A stretch of DNA of 64,000 nt from Niabella drilacis (GCF_900101395.1 NZ_FMZO01000006.1:248001-312000); one strand, 5' to 3'; positions 45,770-55,436 are shown, numbered from the stretch's first letter. The notes: generated by a model not told the origin, from the sequence alone. A program made the numbers and translations.

Positions 45770-46774
45770 ATGAGTAAAAAAGGAGAAATCGTTTTAAGTG
45801 GAGTACGGCCAACCGGGCAACTCCATTTAGGAAATTATTTTGGAGCATTGCGGAATTATGTAAAAATGCAGGAGGAATACAATTGCTATTTTTTTATAGC
45901 CGATCTGCATTCGCTTACCACACATCCCGATACAAGGGAATTAAGAGAACATATACTTTCGGTTACTTCATACTACCTGGCCAGCGGGCTGGATCCGGAT
46001 AAATGCGTATTGTATTGTCAAAGCGACCTGCCGCAAACCACAGAACTGTACCTTTATTTAAACATGCTGGCCTATAAAGGAGAGCTGGAAAAAACCACCA
46101 CGTTTAAAGACAAGATAAAACAGCACCCGGAAAATGTAAATGCCGGGCTGCTGACCTACCCCGTGCTGATGGCTTCTGACATCCTCATTCACCGCGCACA
46201 TTACGTGCCTGTAGGTAAGGACCAGGAACAGCACCTGGAAATGACACGCACCTTTGGCAACCGCTTCAATCATCGCTATGGCGAAGTATTTCCGGAGCCA
46301 AAGGCATTCAACTACGGAGCACAGCTCCTGAAGGTACCCAGCCTGGACGGCGCGGGGAAAATGAGCAAAAGCGAGAACCAGTATGCCACGATCTATTTGT
46401 CAGATGATGATGACCTGATCCGCAAGAAAGTAATGAAAGCAAAAACGGATTCCGGTCCCACGGAACCCAATTCCGAAAAACCGGATTATATTGTCAATAT
46501 TTTTGACATGATGAAGCTGGTAAGCGACCCCTCCGCTATTGAAAAGTACGAAGCAGATTTTAACGCCTGTACCATTCGTTACGGCGATCTTAAAAAGCAG
46601 CTGGCGGAAGATATGGTACGTTTTATCAGCCCCATCCGGGAAAAAGCAAAAGCCATCCGGGAAGATGAACGGGCGCTGAGCATTATTTTAAAAGTAGGTG
46701 CACAAAAGGCCGCCGAAAATGCAGAAAAAACAATGCAGATGGTTCGCCAGGCCATGGGCTTGAAATACTTTTAA
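45770..46774 (+). CDS. trpS: Tryptophanyl-tRNA synthetase
   Basis: The 334-residue class I aminoacyl-tRNA synthetase charges tRNA-Trp. It has RPTGQLHLGNYFGAL with the HIGH-like HLGN at 19-22, the KMSKSEN motif near 197, and YPVLMASDIL between. The size is normal. I chose MSKKGEIVLSG at 45770 because the 32 upstream codons cover the repeat array and promoter box. It stands upstream of the deoxynucleoside kinase gene. Confidence 0.96.
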   Translation: MSKKGEIVLSGVRPTGQLHLGNYFGALRNYVKMQEEYNCYFFIADLHSLTTHPDTRELREHILSVTSYYLASGLDPDKCVLYCQSDLPQTTELYLYLNMLAYKGELEKTTTFKDKIKQHPENVNAGLLTYPVLMASDILIHRAHYVPVGKDQEQHLEMTRTFGNRFNHRYGEVFPEPKAFNYGAQLLKVPSLDGAGKMSKSENQYATIYLSDDDDLIRKKVMKAKTDSGPTEPNSEKPDYIVNIFDMMKLVSDPSAIEKYEADFNACTIRYGDLKKQLAEDMVRFISPIREKAKAIREDERALSIILKVGAQKAAENAEKTMQMVRQAMGLKYF

Positions 46775-46846
46775 GAAAAATAAACCCATTTAAAAAAGAA
46801 TGGTTACTTTTCACAACAAAACCGTTCTTCCTATCACCTTCTTTAT

Positions 46847-47485
46847 ATGGCTAAATCGAAATCCAAACCCAAGCATATCGCCATAGCGGGCAACATTGGT
46901 GCCGGTAAAACCACGTTAACGGAGATGCTGAGCAAGCATTATAAATGGATCCCCAACTTTGAAGATGTGGATCACAACCCGTACCTGATGGACTTTTATG
47001 ATGATATGCCCCGCTGGAGCTTTAACCTCCAGATTTATTTCCTGAACAGCCGGCTAAAGCAGTTACTCGATATCCAGAACGGTACGGAAACCGTGATACA
47101 GGACCGCACGATCTATGAGGATGCCAATATTTTTGCGCCCAACCTTCATGAAATGGGCCTGATGAGCAAGCGGGATTTTGACAACTACTACCAGTTTTTT
47201 CAGACTTTGAAATCGATGGTACGCCCACCGGACCTCATGATCTACCTGAACGCTTCGGTACCTACGCTTGTAGGGCAAATTCAGAAACGCGGCCGGGAAT
47301 ATGAAGAGAATATACGTCTCGACTACTTAAAGCGGTTGAATGAATACTATAACAAATGGATCGGCTCCTACAAAGAGGGCAAACTGCTGATCATTGATGT
47401 AGACAAAAATAATTTTGCCGACAATAATGAGGATTTTGGAAAGATCATCTCCAAGATCGATGCGCAGTTATACGGTTTATTTTAA
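46847..47485 (+). CDS. Deoxynucleoside kinase
   Basis: The 212-residue cytoplasmic salvage kinase phosphorylates deoxynucleosides (deoxyadenosine/deoxyguanosine/deoxycytidine kinase family) with ATP. It has the P-loop GNIGAGKTT (15-23), the substrate-binding FEDVDHNPYL, IQDRTIYEDANIF with the D-R-S/T motif, and the lid QKRGREYEENIRLDYL. Specificity cannot be read off. It is 72 nt after trpS and ends at a strong terminator. Confidence 0.93.
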   Translation: MAKSKSKPKHIAIAGNIGAGKTTLTEMLSKHYKWIPNFEDVDHNPYLMDFYDDMPRWSFNLQIYFLNSRLKQLLDIQNGTETVIQDRTIYEDANIFAPNLHEMGLMSKRDFDNYYQFFQTLKSMVRPPDLMIYLNASVPTLVGQIQKRGREYEENIRLDYLKRLNEYYNKWIGSYKEGKLLIIDVDKNNFADNNEDFGKIISKIDAQLYGLF

Positions 47486-47531
47486 GCGGGGATCAATACG
47501 CTTCTAATTGCCATTTTACGCCAAAATAATT

Positions 47532-47565
47532 GAGGCTGTCTTACTGATGAAGACAGCCTCTTTTT
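47532..47565 (+). terminator. Terminator after the deoxynucleoside kinase gene
   Basis: An 11-bp stem GAGGCTGTCTT/AAGACAGCCTC with a 7-nt loop is followed by five T residues. Confidence 0.92.
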
Positions 47566-47616
47566 ATTTGGCAGGGTAGTTCAAAAGGCGCTGTATGACG
47601 TCAGGATGAACAGCGG

Positions 47617-49206
47617 TCACCATCCCGGTGTTTGCTTATACGCACCACCGCTGAGGTTGATCTCATCCGGTGCTATAGGCCAGGCCATTTTTGACTGGGT
47701 ATAATTACGGGCCGGCCAAACCTGCTGAATCGTATAGGGCGATGCAGGATTTGATTTATCCGCATGGATACGCCCATGCAACGGCGCATTGATCTTGGCC
47801 ACATCATTCCAGCGTTTCAGATCCATCAGCCGGTCTGTCCACTCACAGGCCAGCTCGCAGCGGCGCTCGTGTTTCAGATCGTTGAGTGTTGGGTTCGCTA
47901 TCGGCAACAGGCCAACCCTTGCCCTTACTTCATTCAGCGGGGCTGCAGCATCACCGTTCTTACCCTGCTGGATCAGGGCTTCCGCTTTAAACAAAAGGAT
48001 CTCTGCATAGCGCATCAGGGGCAGGTTCAATGAAGTTGTGGGATAATCCCCGTTCTGGTTGATCTTGTCATTTGTTTTAGGATCACTGTTGGACCCATAG
48101 CTATAGGGTTCCATGTATTTATTGATCTGGAAGCCGGACAGGCTGTTGGTAGAAGAATAGCTTCGCTGCACTCCAAAAAAAGTGAACTTATCACCAAACT
48201 TCAAAATGGTCACTTCCCTGCGGGGATCAGTCGCTTCATATTCATCATAGAGTTCCTCGGTGGGCTGAAAATAGCCCCAGCCGTTATAGACGCCCCAACC
48301 TTTATTTTCCAGTACTACCCCGGGAAACTCCGACCCGCCAAGGGTTCCGGAGGTCACGGACCAGATGTACTCACTGCTCCAGTTATTGGCAACCGCAAAT
48401 ACGGCTTTATAATTATCCCTGAAGGTAGGTTTCCCGGTGATCAATGCCCTCCCGCATTCATTTTTGATCCGGTCGCAGATCGGGGGGATCAATGCCCATT
48501 TGCTGGCATCAAACTGCGCCCAGTAAGCATAGGTCTTTACAAGATATCCCAGGGCGGCAGCCTTATGCGCCCTTCCTTTGTTGGCATCGTCATAGGTGCT
48601 GAACAGCGGTAACAGGTCGGCGGCTTTTTGCAGGTCTGCAGCAATGGCTGCATAGTTATCCGTAACCGATTTTAACTGGGGAAGCATCCGTTTACCAAAC
48701 TCGGGATTTTCCACGGCGTCGTAGGGTACCCCCTGGTCCTTATGCCCCCAGAGATAAGCCAGCCAGAAGTGCGCAAAAGCCCGCATAAAATAAGCTTCGC
48801 CCTGCACCCGTTTTTTCAGGTCATCTGAAATATTGGTGGCGTTTGCTGCACCGGCGATCGCCTGGTTGGCCTTATTCATCGTCCAGTAAAGATCATTCCA
48901 GCCATCCTTCATATAACCTTCGTTACCGGTACATATAAAGTTCTTAATATTTTCACCATCAGCCTTGGAGCGGCCTACGATCAGGTCATCGCTGGCATCC
49001 TGCATCCAGAATAGGTTCCGCCCCCAGGTGCCTTCGCTCTTCATCCGTACATATAAAGCGCCAATGGCTTCGTTCACATTCTTTTCGCCATCCCATTGAT
49101 ACGCTGTGGAAGCCTGCCCCTGCGGCTTTGAGTCTACCCAGTTCTTGCTGCAGGAAGCCAGTAACGATACGACCACGAACAATATGGAAGTAAATTTATA
49201 GCTCAT
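47617..49206 (-). CDS. SusD/RagB-type substrate-binding outer-membrane lipoprotein
   Basis: The 529-residue lipoprotein has its lipid Cys at 19 (SLLAS-C-SKN), TPR-like helices (YFMRAFAHFWLAYLWG, AHKAAALGYLVKTYAYWAQFD) and the C-terminal region LMRYAEILLFKAEALIQQG, LNEVRARVGL, ERRCELACEWTDRLMDLKRW, all typical of SusD. It caps the SusC barrel at 49238 and binds ligand outside the cell. The cargo is unknown. Confidence 0.96.
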   Translation of the reverse strand: MSYKFTSILFVVVSLLASCSKNWVDSKPQGQASTAYQWDGEKNVNEAIGALYVRMKSEGTWGRNLFWMQDASDDLIVGRSKADGENIKNFICTGNEGYMKDGWNDLYWTMNKANQAIAGAANATNISDDLKKRVQGEAYFMRAFAHFWLAYLWGHKDQGVPYDAVENPEFGKRMLPQLKSVTDNYAAIAADLQKAADLLPLFSTYDDANKGRAHKAAALGYLVKTYAYWAQFDASKWALIPPICDRIKNECGRALITGKPTFRDNYKAVFAVANNWSSEYIWSVTSGTLGGSEFPGVVLENKGWGVYNGWGYFQPTEELYDEYEATDPRREVTILKFGDKFTFFGVQRSYSSTNSLSGFQINKYMEPYSYGSNSDPKTNDKINQNGDYPTTSLNLPLMRYAEILLFKAEALIQQGKNGDAAAPLNEVRARVGLLPIANPTLNDLKHERRCELACEWTDRLMDLKRWNDVAKINAPLHGRIHADKSNPASPYTIQQVWPARNYTQSKMAWPIAPDEINLSGGAYKQTPGW

Positions 49207-49237
49207 ATACTGATTTTAATTTTCTGTTTAACAATTT

Positions 49238-52200
49238 TTAAAATGTCAGGCGCACCCCCGCTGCATAGATCCTTGACACAGGGAACTGACCGCCGTCAAA
49301 TCCAAAGCCGCCTACTTCCGGGTCCATGCCGGAATATTTGGTAATGGTGAGCAGGTTATCTCCGCTCACATATACGCGCAGTTTCATATTGCGGTACAGT
49401 TTATTAAAATTATACCCCAGCACCAGGCTTTTCAGCCGCAGGTAATTCCCGTTTTCCAGGTACCAGTCAGAAGGGGTCTGGAAATTCTTGTTCGGATCAT
49501 TGGCCGAAATACGTGGGATATCCGACCCCGTATTGGTGGGCGACCAGGCATCCAGTATCTTATCCCAGCGGTTATATCCCTGCTCCGATGCATTGAGGGT
49601 AGACTCCTTAAATACATGGAACAGCTTTACACCGCCCACGCCCTGCCAGAACATGCTGAAATCAAAATTTTTCCATCCGGCATTGGCGGTAAAACCATAA
49701 GTGATCTTCGGGAAGGCATTGCCCATAAACACCCGGTCGTCATCATTTAGCTTGCCGTCGCCATTCTGGTCAATAAATTTAAGATCGCCTGCTTTGGCTT
49801 CTCCCTGGATCCGTTTGCCATCCGGACCTACATAGGCGGCAGCCTCCGCGTCGGTTTGAAAGATCCCCCCCGTTTTATACAGCCAGAACGAATTGTAGGG
49901 CTGACCTACCACAGAGCGATAAGCCTGCATGGTACCCCGCCATGTTGGACCGTCGTTCCAGGATGAGCTCGGGTTTTCATCAATATATACTACCCGGTTC
50001 TTCAGGGTTGCAAAGTTCCCGTTCAGGTCATAGGTAAGATCATTGATCTGGCCCCGCCAGGTGGCACTGAACTCAAAACCGGTATTCTTGATCCTTCCCT
50101 GGTTAATAAAGGGGGCGCCAAACCCCATGGCTACCGGCCAGTTGTTGCTTTGTTTGGTGATCAGGTCAATGGTAAGCTTGTCAAAATAATCGGCAGTAAT
50201 CGTCAGCCGGTCCTGTAACAGGCCGATATCGATACCGATATCTTTTTGCTCCGAGCTCTCCCAGTTCAGCTTCGGATTGTATTGCTCGTTCTGGAAATAC
50301 ACAAAAGTTTGCTGACCGCCATTTCCTACCTGGTACATATTATCCCTCGAAAGGCCGGGATAGCCATAATAATAGTTGCCAATAGAATTAATATTTCCAA
50401 TACGCCCCCAACTGGCGCGGATCTTCAGCAGGTCCACCGCATCGGCTTTGAAAAAAGGTTCCGAACTGATCTTCCAGGCGGCTGTTACCCCCGGAAAATA
50501 TTTGGAGCGGTTGTTTACCGGTAGCCGTTGTGCTATATCGTTCCGCAGGCTGGCCGTCATAAAATAGCGGTCGGCCCAGCTGTACGACAGGCGTCCCACA
50601 TAAGAGAGGTTGCGATCCTGCCAATCCCAGTCGCTGGGGAGCACATCGGTAAAATTACCCGCAAAGGCAAAGAACTGCGCCCAGCTTACTTCGTTATCAA
50701 ATGTTTTTGCCGAAGCGCTGAAGCCTTTAGCCCCGTTCTGCTGGGCTGTGGTGGAAAGCATCAGCCCCAGGCTGTGCTGGTTAAATACCCGCGCATAGTT
50801 CAGCGTATTTTCCCATATCCAGTTGTTCCGTTTATCTGTAAGATAATCCAGCTGGTTGGCGTTATTGGGTTTGCCCGGCTCTGTACGGCGGGGTATAAAG
50901 TTTTTGTACAGCGATTGTCCCTGGCGGTAAGAAAAACGGGAAATAAAGGAAAGCCCGCGTGTGAGCAGGTTATTGACCGCTAACTCAGAAACCGACTGTA
51001 TATCCAGTGTTTTATTATCGGGCTTATTCCGCAGCAGGGTAGCCACCGGGTTTACCACATCACCATGAATACCCAGGTACGCCGATTCACGCGGGCCTAC
51101 ACCGCCAAAGCTGCCATCCGCATAATACGCAGTGGCCGAGCGCGGCATATAGATCGCCGACAGGATGGTACCATCATAACCGCTTTCCGTTAAAGTACCG
51201 CGGCTACTGCTGTTATTATAAAACAACTCCTGCCGGAATTTCACATTCGGGGCGATCTGGTAGCCCGCATTAAACCGCAGCGACATATTTTTCCCAAAAG
51301 TGTTCAGCAGTGTGCCCTGGTTTTCCTCGTAGCGCCCCTGGAACAGGGTACTGAATTTCTCCGTACCGGCATTGACGGTTACAATATGGCGCTGGATCAA
51401 CCCGGTACGGAAAATGGACCCGATCCAATCGGTACGGGTTTCCTGTGCATAGGGGTTTTTAGCAGCGTTCCATCCATCCAGCGGCTGGGAGCCGGCATTG
51501 GCTGCCGCCAGGTTGGCCACTTCCGCTTCCTTTTGCCCGGTTAAGGATTGTGGCAGGCGCCAGGCTTTTTTCGCACCGGCAAAGCCTGTATATTCTACCG
51601 TAGGGTCCCCTTTTTTTGCCTGCCTTGTAGTAACAAGGATCACTCCGGCAGCACCGGAAAAAGCCCCATAGATCGCAGCCGAAGCCGCATCCTTCAGGAT
51701 CGTGACCGACTCTACATCCGCCGGGTTATAAGGCGCGCCGGGCACCCCGTCTACCACGTATAGCGGACTTTCACCGCTCCGGTTACCGATCCCCCGGATC
51801 ACCACTTTTGCACCACGATCGGGGTGCCCTCCGTCATTGGTTACCGTAATACCCGGCACCTTTCCCTGCATCATGTTTTCTACATTCAGCACCGGCCTGC
51901 TTTTGGCCTGCTCCAGGTCGGGAACCGTTGCCACGGCCGCCGAAAGATCCTTCTTTCGCATAGAACCGTAACCAATGACCACTACCTTATCCAGCGCACT
52001 GCCGCTGGGTCGCAGCTCCACACTGATAGAAATGCGGCTGGCTGCAGTTACTTCATACCCCTCCAGGGTATCGGCCTCATACCCCACATAACTCACAATA
52101 AAACGATACCCCGGGCCCAGGGGAATATTACTGAACTGAAAGATACCGTTCTGGTTGGTTACCGTCATTAATCCCGGCACGAGCTTTTCTGCTCCCTTGC

Positions 52201-52348
52201 TTTTCTCAAGAACTACGGAAGCCCCCGCAAGCGGCTCTCCTTTCTCATTTTTTACCACCCCCGTTGCCGAGTTGGTTCCGTCGCCTTGCCCAAATGAAAT
52301 GTATGGGGCACAGACAAGCCATAGCAGTACGATGCGTAATTGCTTCAT
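49238..52348 (-). CDS. SusC/RagA-type TonB-dependent outer-membrane transporter
   Basis: The 1036-residue protein has a signal peptide (1-20), a carboxypeptidase-regulatory-like domain (ATGVVKNEKGEPLAGASVV), the plug with VVVIGYGSMRKKDLSAAV, SPLYVVDGVPGAP and LKDAASAAIYGAFSGAAGVI, and a long barrel ending YAAGVRLTF. It lies 31 nt before susD, forming a SusCD pair. It is preceded by a FecR/sigma pair on the same strand, so expression is probably controlled by that pair in response to the transported molecule. A small hairpin lies in its leader at 52388. Confidence 0.96.
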   Translation of the reverse strand: MKQLRIVLLWLVCAPYISFGQGDGTNSATGVVKNEKGEPLAGASVVLEKSKGAEKLVPGLMTVTNQNGIFQFSNIPLGPGYRFIVSYVGYEADTLEGYEVTAASRISISVELRPSGSALDKVVVIGYGSMRKKDLSAAVATVPDLEQAKSRPVLNVENMMQGKVPGITVTNDGGHPDRGAKVVIRGIGNRSGESPLYVVDGVPGAPYNPADVESVTILKDAASAAIYGAFSGAAGVILVTTRQAKKGDPTVEYTGFAGAKKAWRLPQSLTGQKEAEVANLAAANAGSQPLDGWNAAKNPYAQETRTDWIGSIFRTGLIQRHIVTVNAGTEKFSTLFQGRYEENQGTLLNTFGKNMSLRFNAGYQIAPNVKFRQELFYNNSSSRGTLTESGYDGTILSAIYMPRSATAYYADGSFGGVGPRESAYLGIHGDVVNPVATLLRNKPDNKTLDIQSVSELAVNNLLTRGLSFISRFSYRQGQSLYKNFIPRRTEPGKPNNANQLDYLTDKRNNWIWENTLNYARVFNQHSLGLMLSTTAQQNGAKGFSASAKTFDNEVSWAQFFAFAGNFTDVLPSDWDWQDRNLSYVGRLSYSWADRYFMTASLRNDIAQRLPVNNRSKYFPGVTAAWKISSEPFFKADAVDLLKIRASWGRIGNINSIGNYYYGYPGLSRDNMYQVGNGGQQTFVYFQNEQYNPKLNWESSEQKDIGIDIGLLQDRLTITADYFDKLTIDLITKQSNNWPVAMGFGAPFINQGRIKNTGFEFSATWRGQINDLTYDLNGNFATLKNRVVYIDENPSSSWNDGPTWRGTMQAYRSVVGQPYNSFWLYKTGGIFQTDAEAAAYVGPDGKRIQGEAKAGDLKFIDQNGDGKLNDDDRVFMGNAFPKITYGFTANAGWKNFDFSMFWQGVGGVKLFHVFKESTLNASEQGYNRWDKILDAWSPTNTGSDIPRISANDPNKNFQTPSDWYLENGNYLRLKSLVLGYNFNKLYRNMKLRVYVSGDNLLTITKYSGMDPEVGGFGFDGGQFPVSRIYAAGVRLTF

Positions 52349-52387
52349 AAGAGATGTTGATTTAATTTTTCTTCTTTAAAATTCCAA

Positions 52388-52401
52388 CCTCCTTGCGGAG
52401 G
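52388..52401 (-). promoter_or_regulatory. Small hairpin with a GNRA tetraloop in the susC leader
   Basis: On the minus strand the leader reads CCTCC-GCAA-GGAGG, a 5-bp stem with a GNRA-type loop, about 40 nt before the susC ATG and 37 nt past the fecR stop. It could affect mRNA stability or processing. Confidence 0.35.
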
Positions 52402-52437
52402 TAAACAGCGTTGATTTATTTGAAACAGGCGCGCCGG

Positions 52438-53454
52438 TTATTCATCGGCCCGGATCCGGAAACCTGTTTTTGTTTTCTCTATTTTAAGATGGTTTAATAA
52501 TACAAGTGTATTCAGAAACTGTTCTATTGTTTCTGACGATGGCCGGTACATACCGGTAAAACGCATATCCTTTACCTCTGATCCCTTAAAGTCGATCTTT
52601 AAATGATACAGTTGCTCAATTTTTTTAAAGACCTCCGCCATGGGTTCGTTATCCAGCTCCAGTACAGCGGTGTTCGGCCCTGTAAAAAGGTCGGTGTCCA
52701 CCCGCTCATTCCGGGGTTTGTCACCAAACCGTTGTACCCTGTTGGAAAAATCACTATTGTTAAACAACAATTCCTGGCCGGGAACCAAAAATACCGCTTC
52801 AATCTTTTGGGCAATATGCGGCTCTTTTTTTATAACCACTTTTCCTTCCAAAAGCCGGACACTCGTAAAAAGGGAATCTTTATTTTCAATACTGAAAACC
52901 GTTCCCAGTGCTGTAACATTGATATTACGGGTGTGTACACAAAAGGGTTTTGATTGGTCTTTTGCCACGGAAAAAGAAGCATTCCCGGATAAGGCCACAT
53001 CTCTCCGCTCACTAAACACTGAGTCATACTCCAGGACACTACCCCCAGCCAGCGCCACCTGCGAGCCATCCGGAAGCTTTATATTCTTGACAACAAAAGA
53101 GGTATTAGCAACCTGCAGACAGGTCATTGCCACGGGTTCCTGCACCAAAGGCTGCTCCTTTTGCAACATCTGAAAATATGCCAGGCCCGCCAGCAACACC
53201 AGCACGGCAGCTGCTGCGCTCCATTGCAGGTAACGGGTACGCCGGCGCATTTTCCGCAGCAGGTACCGCCGCATCCGCTCTGAAGCACCCGCAGGTATGG
53301 TGTCCCCGGCCTGAAACTGTTCCCAGCTCTGCTCCGTCATGTAAGGCGCAAGCACTTCCGGGTGCTTCACCAGCCACGCTCTTATAGCGGCCTCCTGCTC
53401 CTGCGAACAGTCGCCTGCAAAAAAACGTTGTAATAATTCCGGAGACATTTCCAT
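52438..53454 (-). CDS. FecR-type anti-sigma factor
   Basis: This 338-residue protein is a single-pass inner-membrane protein: cytoplasmic N-terminal part (LLQRFFAGDCSQEQEAAIRAWL) that holds the sigma factor, membrane helix near 78-94 (AAAAVLVLLAGLAYF), periplasmic FecR domain (about 107-215, GSQVALAGGSVLEYDSVF, ALGTVFSIENKD) and a C-terminal DUF4974 secretin-like domain (MAEVFKKIEQLYHLKIDFKG). It lies between the sigma gene and susC, the usual arrangement for trans-envelope signalling. Confidence 0.95.
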   Translation of the reverse strand: MEMSPELLQRFFAGDCSQEQEAAIRAWLVKHPEVLAPYMTEQSWEQFQAGDTIPAGASERMRRYLLRKMRRRTRYLQWSAAAAVLVLLAGLAYFQMLQKEQPLVQEPVAMTCLQVANTSFVVKNIKLPDGSQVALAGGSVLEYDSVFSERRDVALSGNASFSVAKDQSKPFCVHTRNINVTALGTVFSIENKDSLFTSVRLLEGKVVIKKEPHIAQKIEAVFLVPGQELLFNNSDFSNRVQRFGDKPRNERVDTDLFTGPNTAVLELDNEPMAEVFKKIEQLYHLKIDFKGSEVKDMRFTGMYRPSSETIEQFLNTLVLLNHLKIEKTKTGFRIRADE

Positions 53455-53506
53455 ACATCCTTATTCGCGCAAACAAAAAAAATCCCCTACAACAACAAGC
53501 ATTTTT

Positions 53507-54055
53507 TTAAAAAAATACCGACAGGTTTTTCTTCAGCCGGCGAACGGCCCTTGTAATATGTGTTTCAACAGTTTTGGCAGAAATGGAAAGCAGGGCTGCC
53601 GTCTCCTTATGAGAAAGGTCGTTGATACGGGTCTGTGTCAGCACCTGCTGCTGCATCACCGGCAGATCATGGATGTTTTTCATTACCCGGTTCAGATCAT
53701 CCTTCATTTCAATAGCGGTGATGACCGAAGTTTGTTCAGTAACCGATTCAGGATGCGGAAGCCGTACCACTTCGCGCACCCGGTCCTTACGCAACAGGTC
53801 TATCAGGGTACATTTGGCCACCCGGAACAATTGGGTAGACAGGCTGTATTCTGTGGATAATTTTTTCCGCTGTTCCCATATTTTAATAAAGCTCAGCTGC
53901 ACTGTTTCTTCGGCCAGCCACGCTGAGCGGGTATACATATGGATATACTGGTACAGACGTGCGTGGTACAAGTCGTAAAACTCATGAAAAGAGTCCTGGT
54001 CCCCTTCCCTGATTCTCTGAAGCATCGCAAGCATATACCCCCTGGTAGTAGACAT
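53507..54055 (-). CDS. ECF RNA polymerase sigma-70 factor
   Basis: The 182-residue ECF sigma factor has region 2 (FHEFYDLYHARLYQYIHMYTRS, WLAEETVQLSFIKIWEQR) and region 4 (DLSHKETAALLSISAKTVET, HITRAVRRLKKNL). The start at the ATG at 54055 places region 2 near the N-terminus; an in-frame ATG at 54121 would add 22 unrelated residues. With FecR it probably controls the susCD genes at 47617-52348. It has the common Bacteroidota form. Confidence 0.94.
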   Translation of the reverse strand: MSTTRGYMLAMLQRIREGDQDSFHEFYDLYHARLYQYIHMYTRSAWLAEETVQLSFIKIWEQRKKLSTEYSLSTQLFRVAKCTLIDLLRKDRVREVVRLPHPESVTEQTSVITAIEMKDDLNRVMKNIHDLPVMQQQVLTQTRINDLSHKETAALLSISAKTVETHITRAVRRLKKNLSVFF

Positions 54056-54450
54056 TAAAATTACAGCAATATATTTATAACAAAGCCCGTGATAGTTCGG
54101 CATTTCCGGAACAAAAGCCATTGTATCAAAAAGCGCACACCGCTTCGGTAAGCCAATATCGTACCGAAAACTTTATGAAGATAGCACTTTTGGAAACATC
54201 CTGCTCTGCCTGCCATACCTGCACTTAAAATATAACAATCTCGTAATCCCGCCTCTATTTTTCGCTTTTTACCTGCCACCGGTGTGAATGCAACACCGCA
54301 CTCCTTGCAGCAGCATCCCCCTCCCAAACCGGCCCCGGCTCCTCGCCCTCCTGCAGCGCACGCGTATATTATTTTTCCTGTTCCCCGGGGGAAATAACCA
54401 ACAAAGTCCTAACTTGGCACCCGCTTGATTGCAATTAAATACCATATAAT
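54056..54450. other. Intergenic stretch between divergent sigma and nuclease-family genes
   Basis: I see no supported gene in these 395 bases. A 60-plus-codon open frame on minus (54061-54327) overlaps the sigma start and looks like a shadow. A TTGGCAC...TTGC sequence at 54413-54433 was considered as a sigma-54 site and rejected because the spacing is 3 nt too long. Confidence 0.5.
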
Positions 54451-55287
54451 ATGAAGCAATACTTACTGGCCATTATGCTTATCTGCAGCAGTTTTTATTA
54501 TGCAGCCGCACAGCAGCTTAAAGTAGCCACATTCAATATCCGGATGGAAACCAGTGCGGACCAGGGCAATCTCTGGAAAGACAGGGCCACACCGGTAGCG
54601 AATCTTATCCGCTACCACGACTTTGATATATTCGGAACCCAGGAAGGTTTTAAAAATCAGCTGGACGATATCAGTGAACGCCTGCCCGGTTATGCACGCT
54701 ATGGCAAGGGCCGCGATGATGGAGGCGATAAAGGCGAACATTCTGCGGTCTTCTATAAAAAAGACCGGTTCACACTTTTAAGATCCGGTGATTTCTGGTT
54801 GTCCGAAACGCCCGGCAAACCCGGAAAAGGATGGGATGCAAAATGCTGCAACCGGATCTGTTCCTGGGTATACTTAAAAGATAAAAAAACAGGAAAAAAA
54901 TGCTACTTCTTCAGTGTCCATTTTGATCACGAGGGAAAAGTAGCCCGGGTAGAAAGCGCCAGGCTGATGCTGAAAATGATCCGTGATATTGCAAAAAATG
55001 AAAATACCGTCCTTGTTGGCGACTTCAATGGCGACCGGAACTCTGAATGGTACCAGTTGCTGGCAAATTCAGGCATCCTGAGAGATACCTACCGGGATGT
55101 AAAGGTGCCTTATGAAAATAACGGCTCCTTTAATGCATTCGGAAAAGCGCTGGAACGCAGTGAGGTCATTGATCATATTTTTATTACCCCAAAAGGAAAG
55201 GCCATAAAATGGGGTATCCTGACGGATACTTACAAAGGAAAATTCCCATCGGACCATTTCCCCGTTGAAGCGCTCATTCAATTTTAA
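54451..55287 (+). CDS. Secreted endonuclease/exonuclease/phosphatase-family protein
   Basis: The 278-residue protein has a signal peptide (MKQYLLAIMLICSSFYYAAAQ). The EEP metal and catalytic motifs are visible: KVATFNIRM, GTQEGF, FSVHFDHEG, VLVGDFNGD, and SDHFPVEA at the end. These enzymes hydrolyse phosphodiester or phosphomonoester bonds in nucleic acids, sphingolipids or inositol phosphates with Mg. The export signal puts it in the periplasm or outside. It is divergent from the sigma/FecR/SusCD locus, so it may act on the transported substrate, but that is inference. Confidence 0.9.
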   Translation: MKQYLLAIMLICSSFYYAAAQQLKVATFNIRMETSADQGNLWKDRATPVANLIRYHDFDIFGTQEGFKNQLDDISERLPGYARYGKGRDDGGDKGEHSAVFYKKDRFTLLRSGDFWLSETPGKPGKGWDAKCCNRICSWVYLKDKKTGKKCYFFSVHFDHEGKVARVESARLMLKMIRDIAKNENTVLVGDFNGDRNSEWYQLLANSGILRDTYRDVKVPYENNGSFNAFGKALERSEVIDHIFITPKGKAIKWGILTDTYKGKFPSDHFPVEALIQF

Positions 55288-55395
55288 GATCTCCATAATT
55301 GCACAAACGGCAACCGGTTGCAGCCGTTCACAAAAGCCCGGAAAATACCCCTCCATACCAAAACAGGATCCAGGCATTCAGAGAGTCGATCTAAA

Positions 55396-55417
55396 AAATA
55401 CCCCAAATGGGGTATTT
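55396..55417. promoter_or_regulatory. NarL-type 7-2-7 inverted repeat ahead of the LuxR gene (site 1)
   Basis: The core TACCCCA-AA-TGGGGTA (55399-55414) sits in a longer palindrome AAATACCCC/GGGGTATTT. It ends 19 nt before the -7 box at 55437, i.e. it covers the -33 region. The layout of two TAC-type heptamers separated by 2 nt is that bound by NarL-type HTH dimers. Confidence 0.6.
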
Positions 55418-55436
55418 CTGACATATTAATAAAAAA

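Noticed and set aside
54413-54433. Sigma-54-like site TTGGCAC...TTGC ahead of the EEP gene
   Set aside because: The distance between GG and GC is 15 nt rather than 12, so it cannot fit sigma-54.
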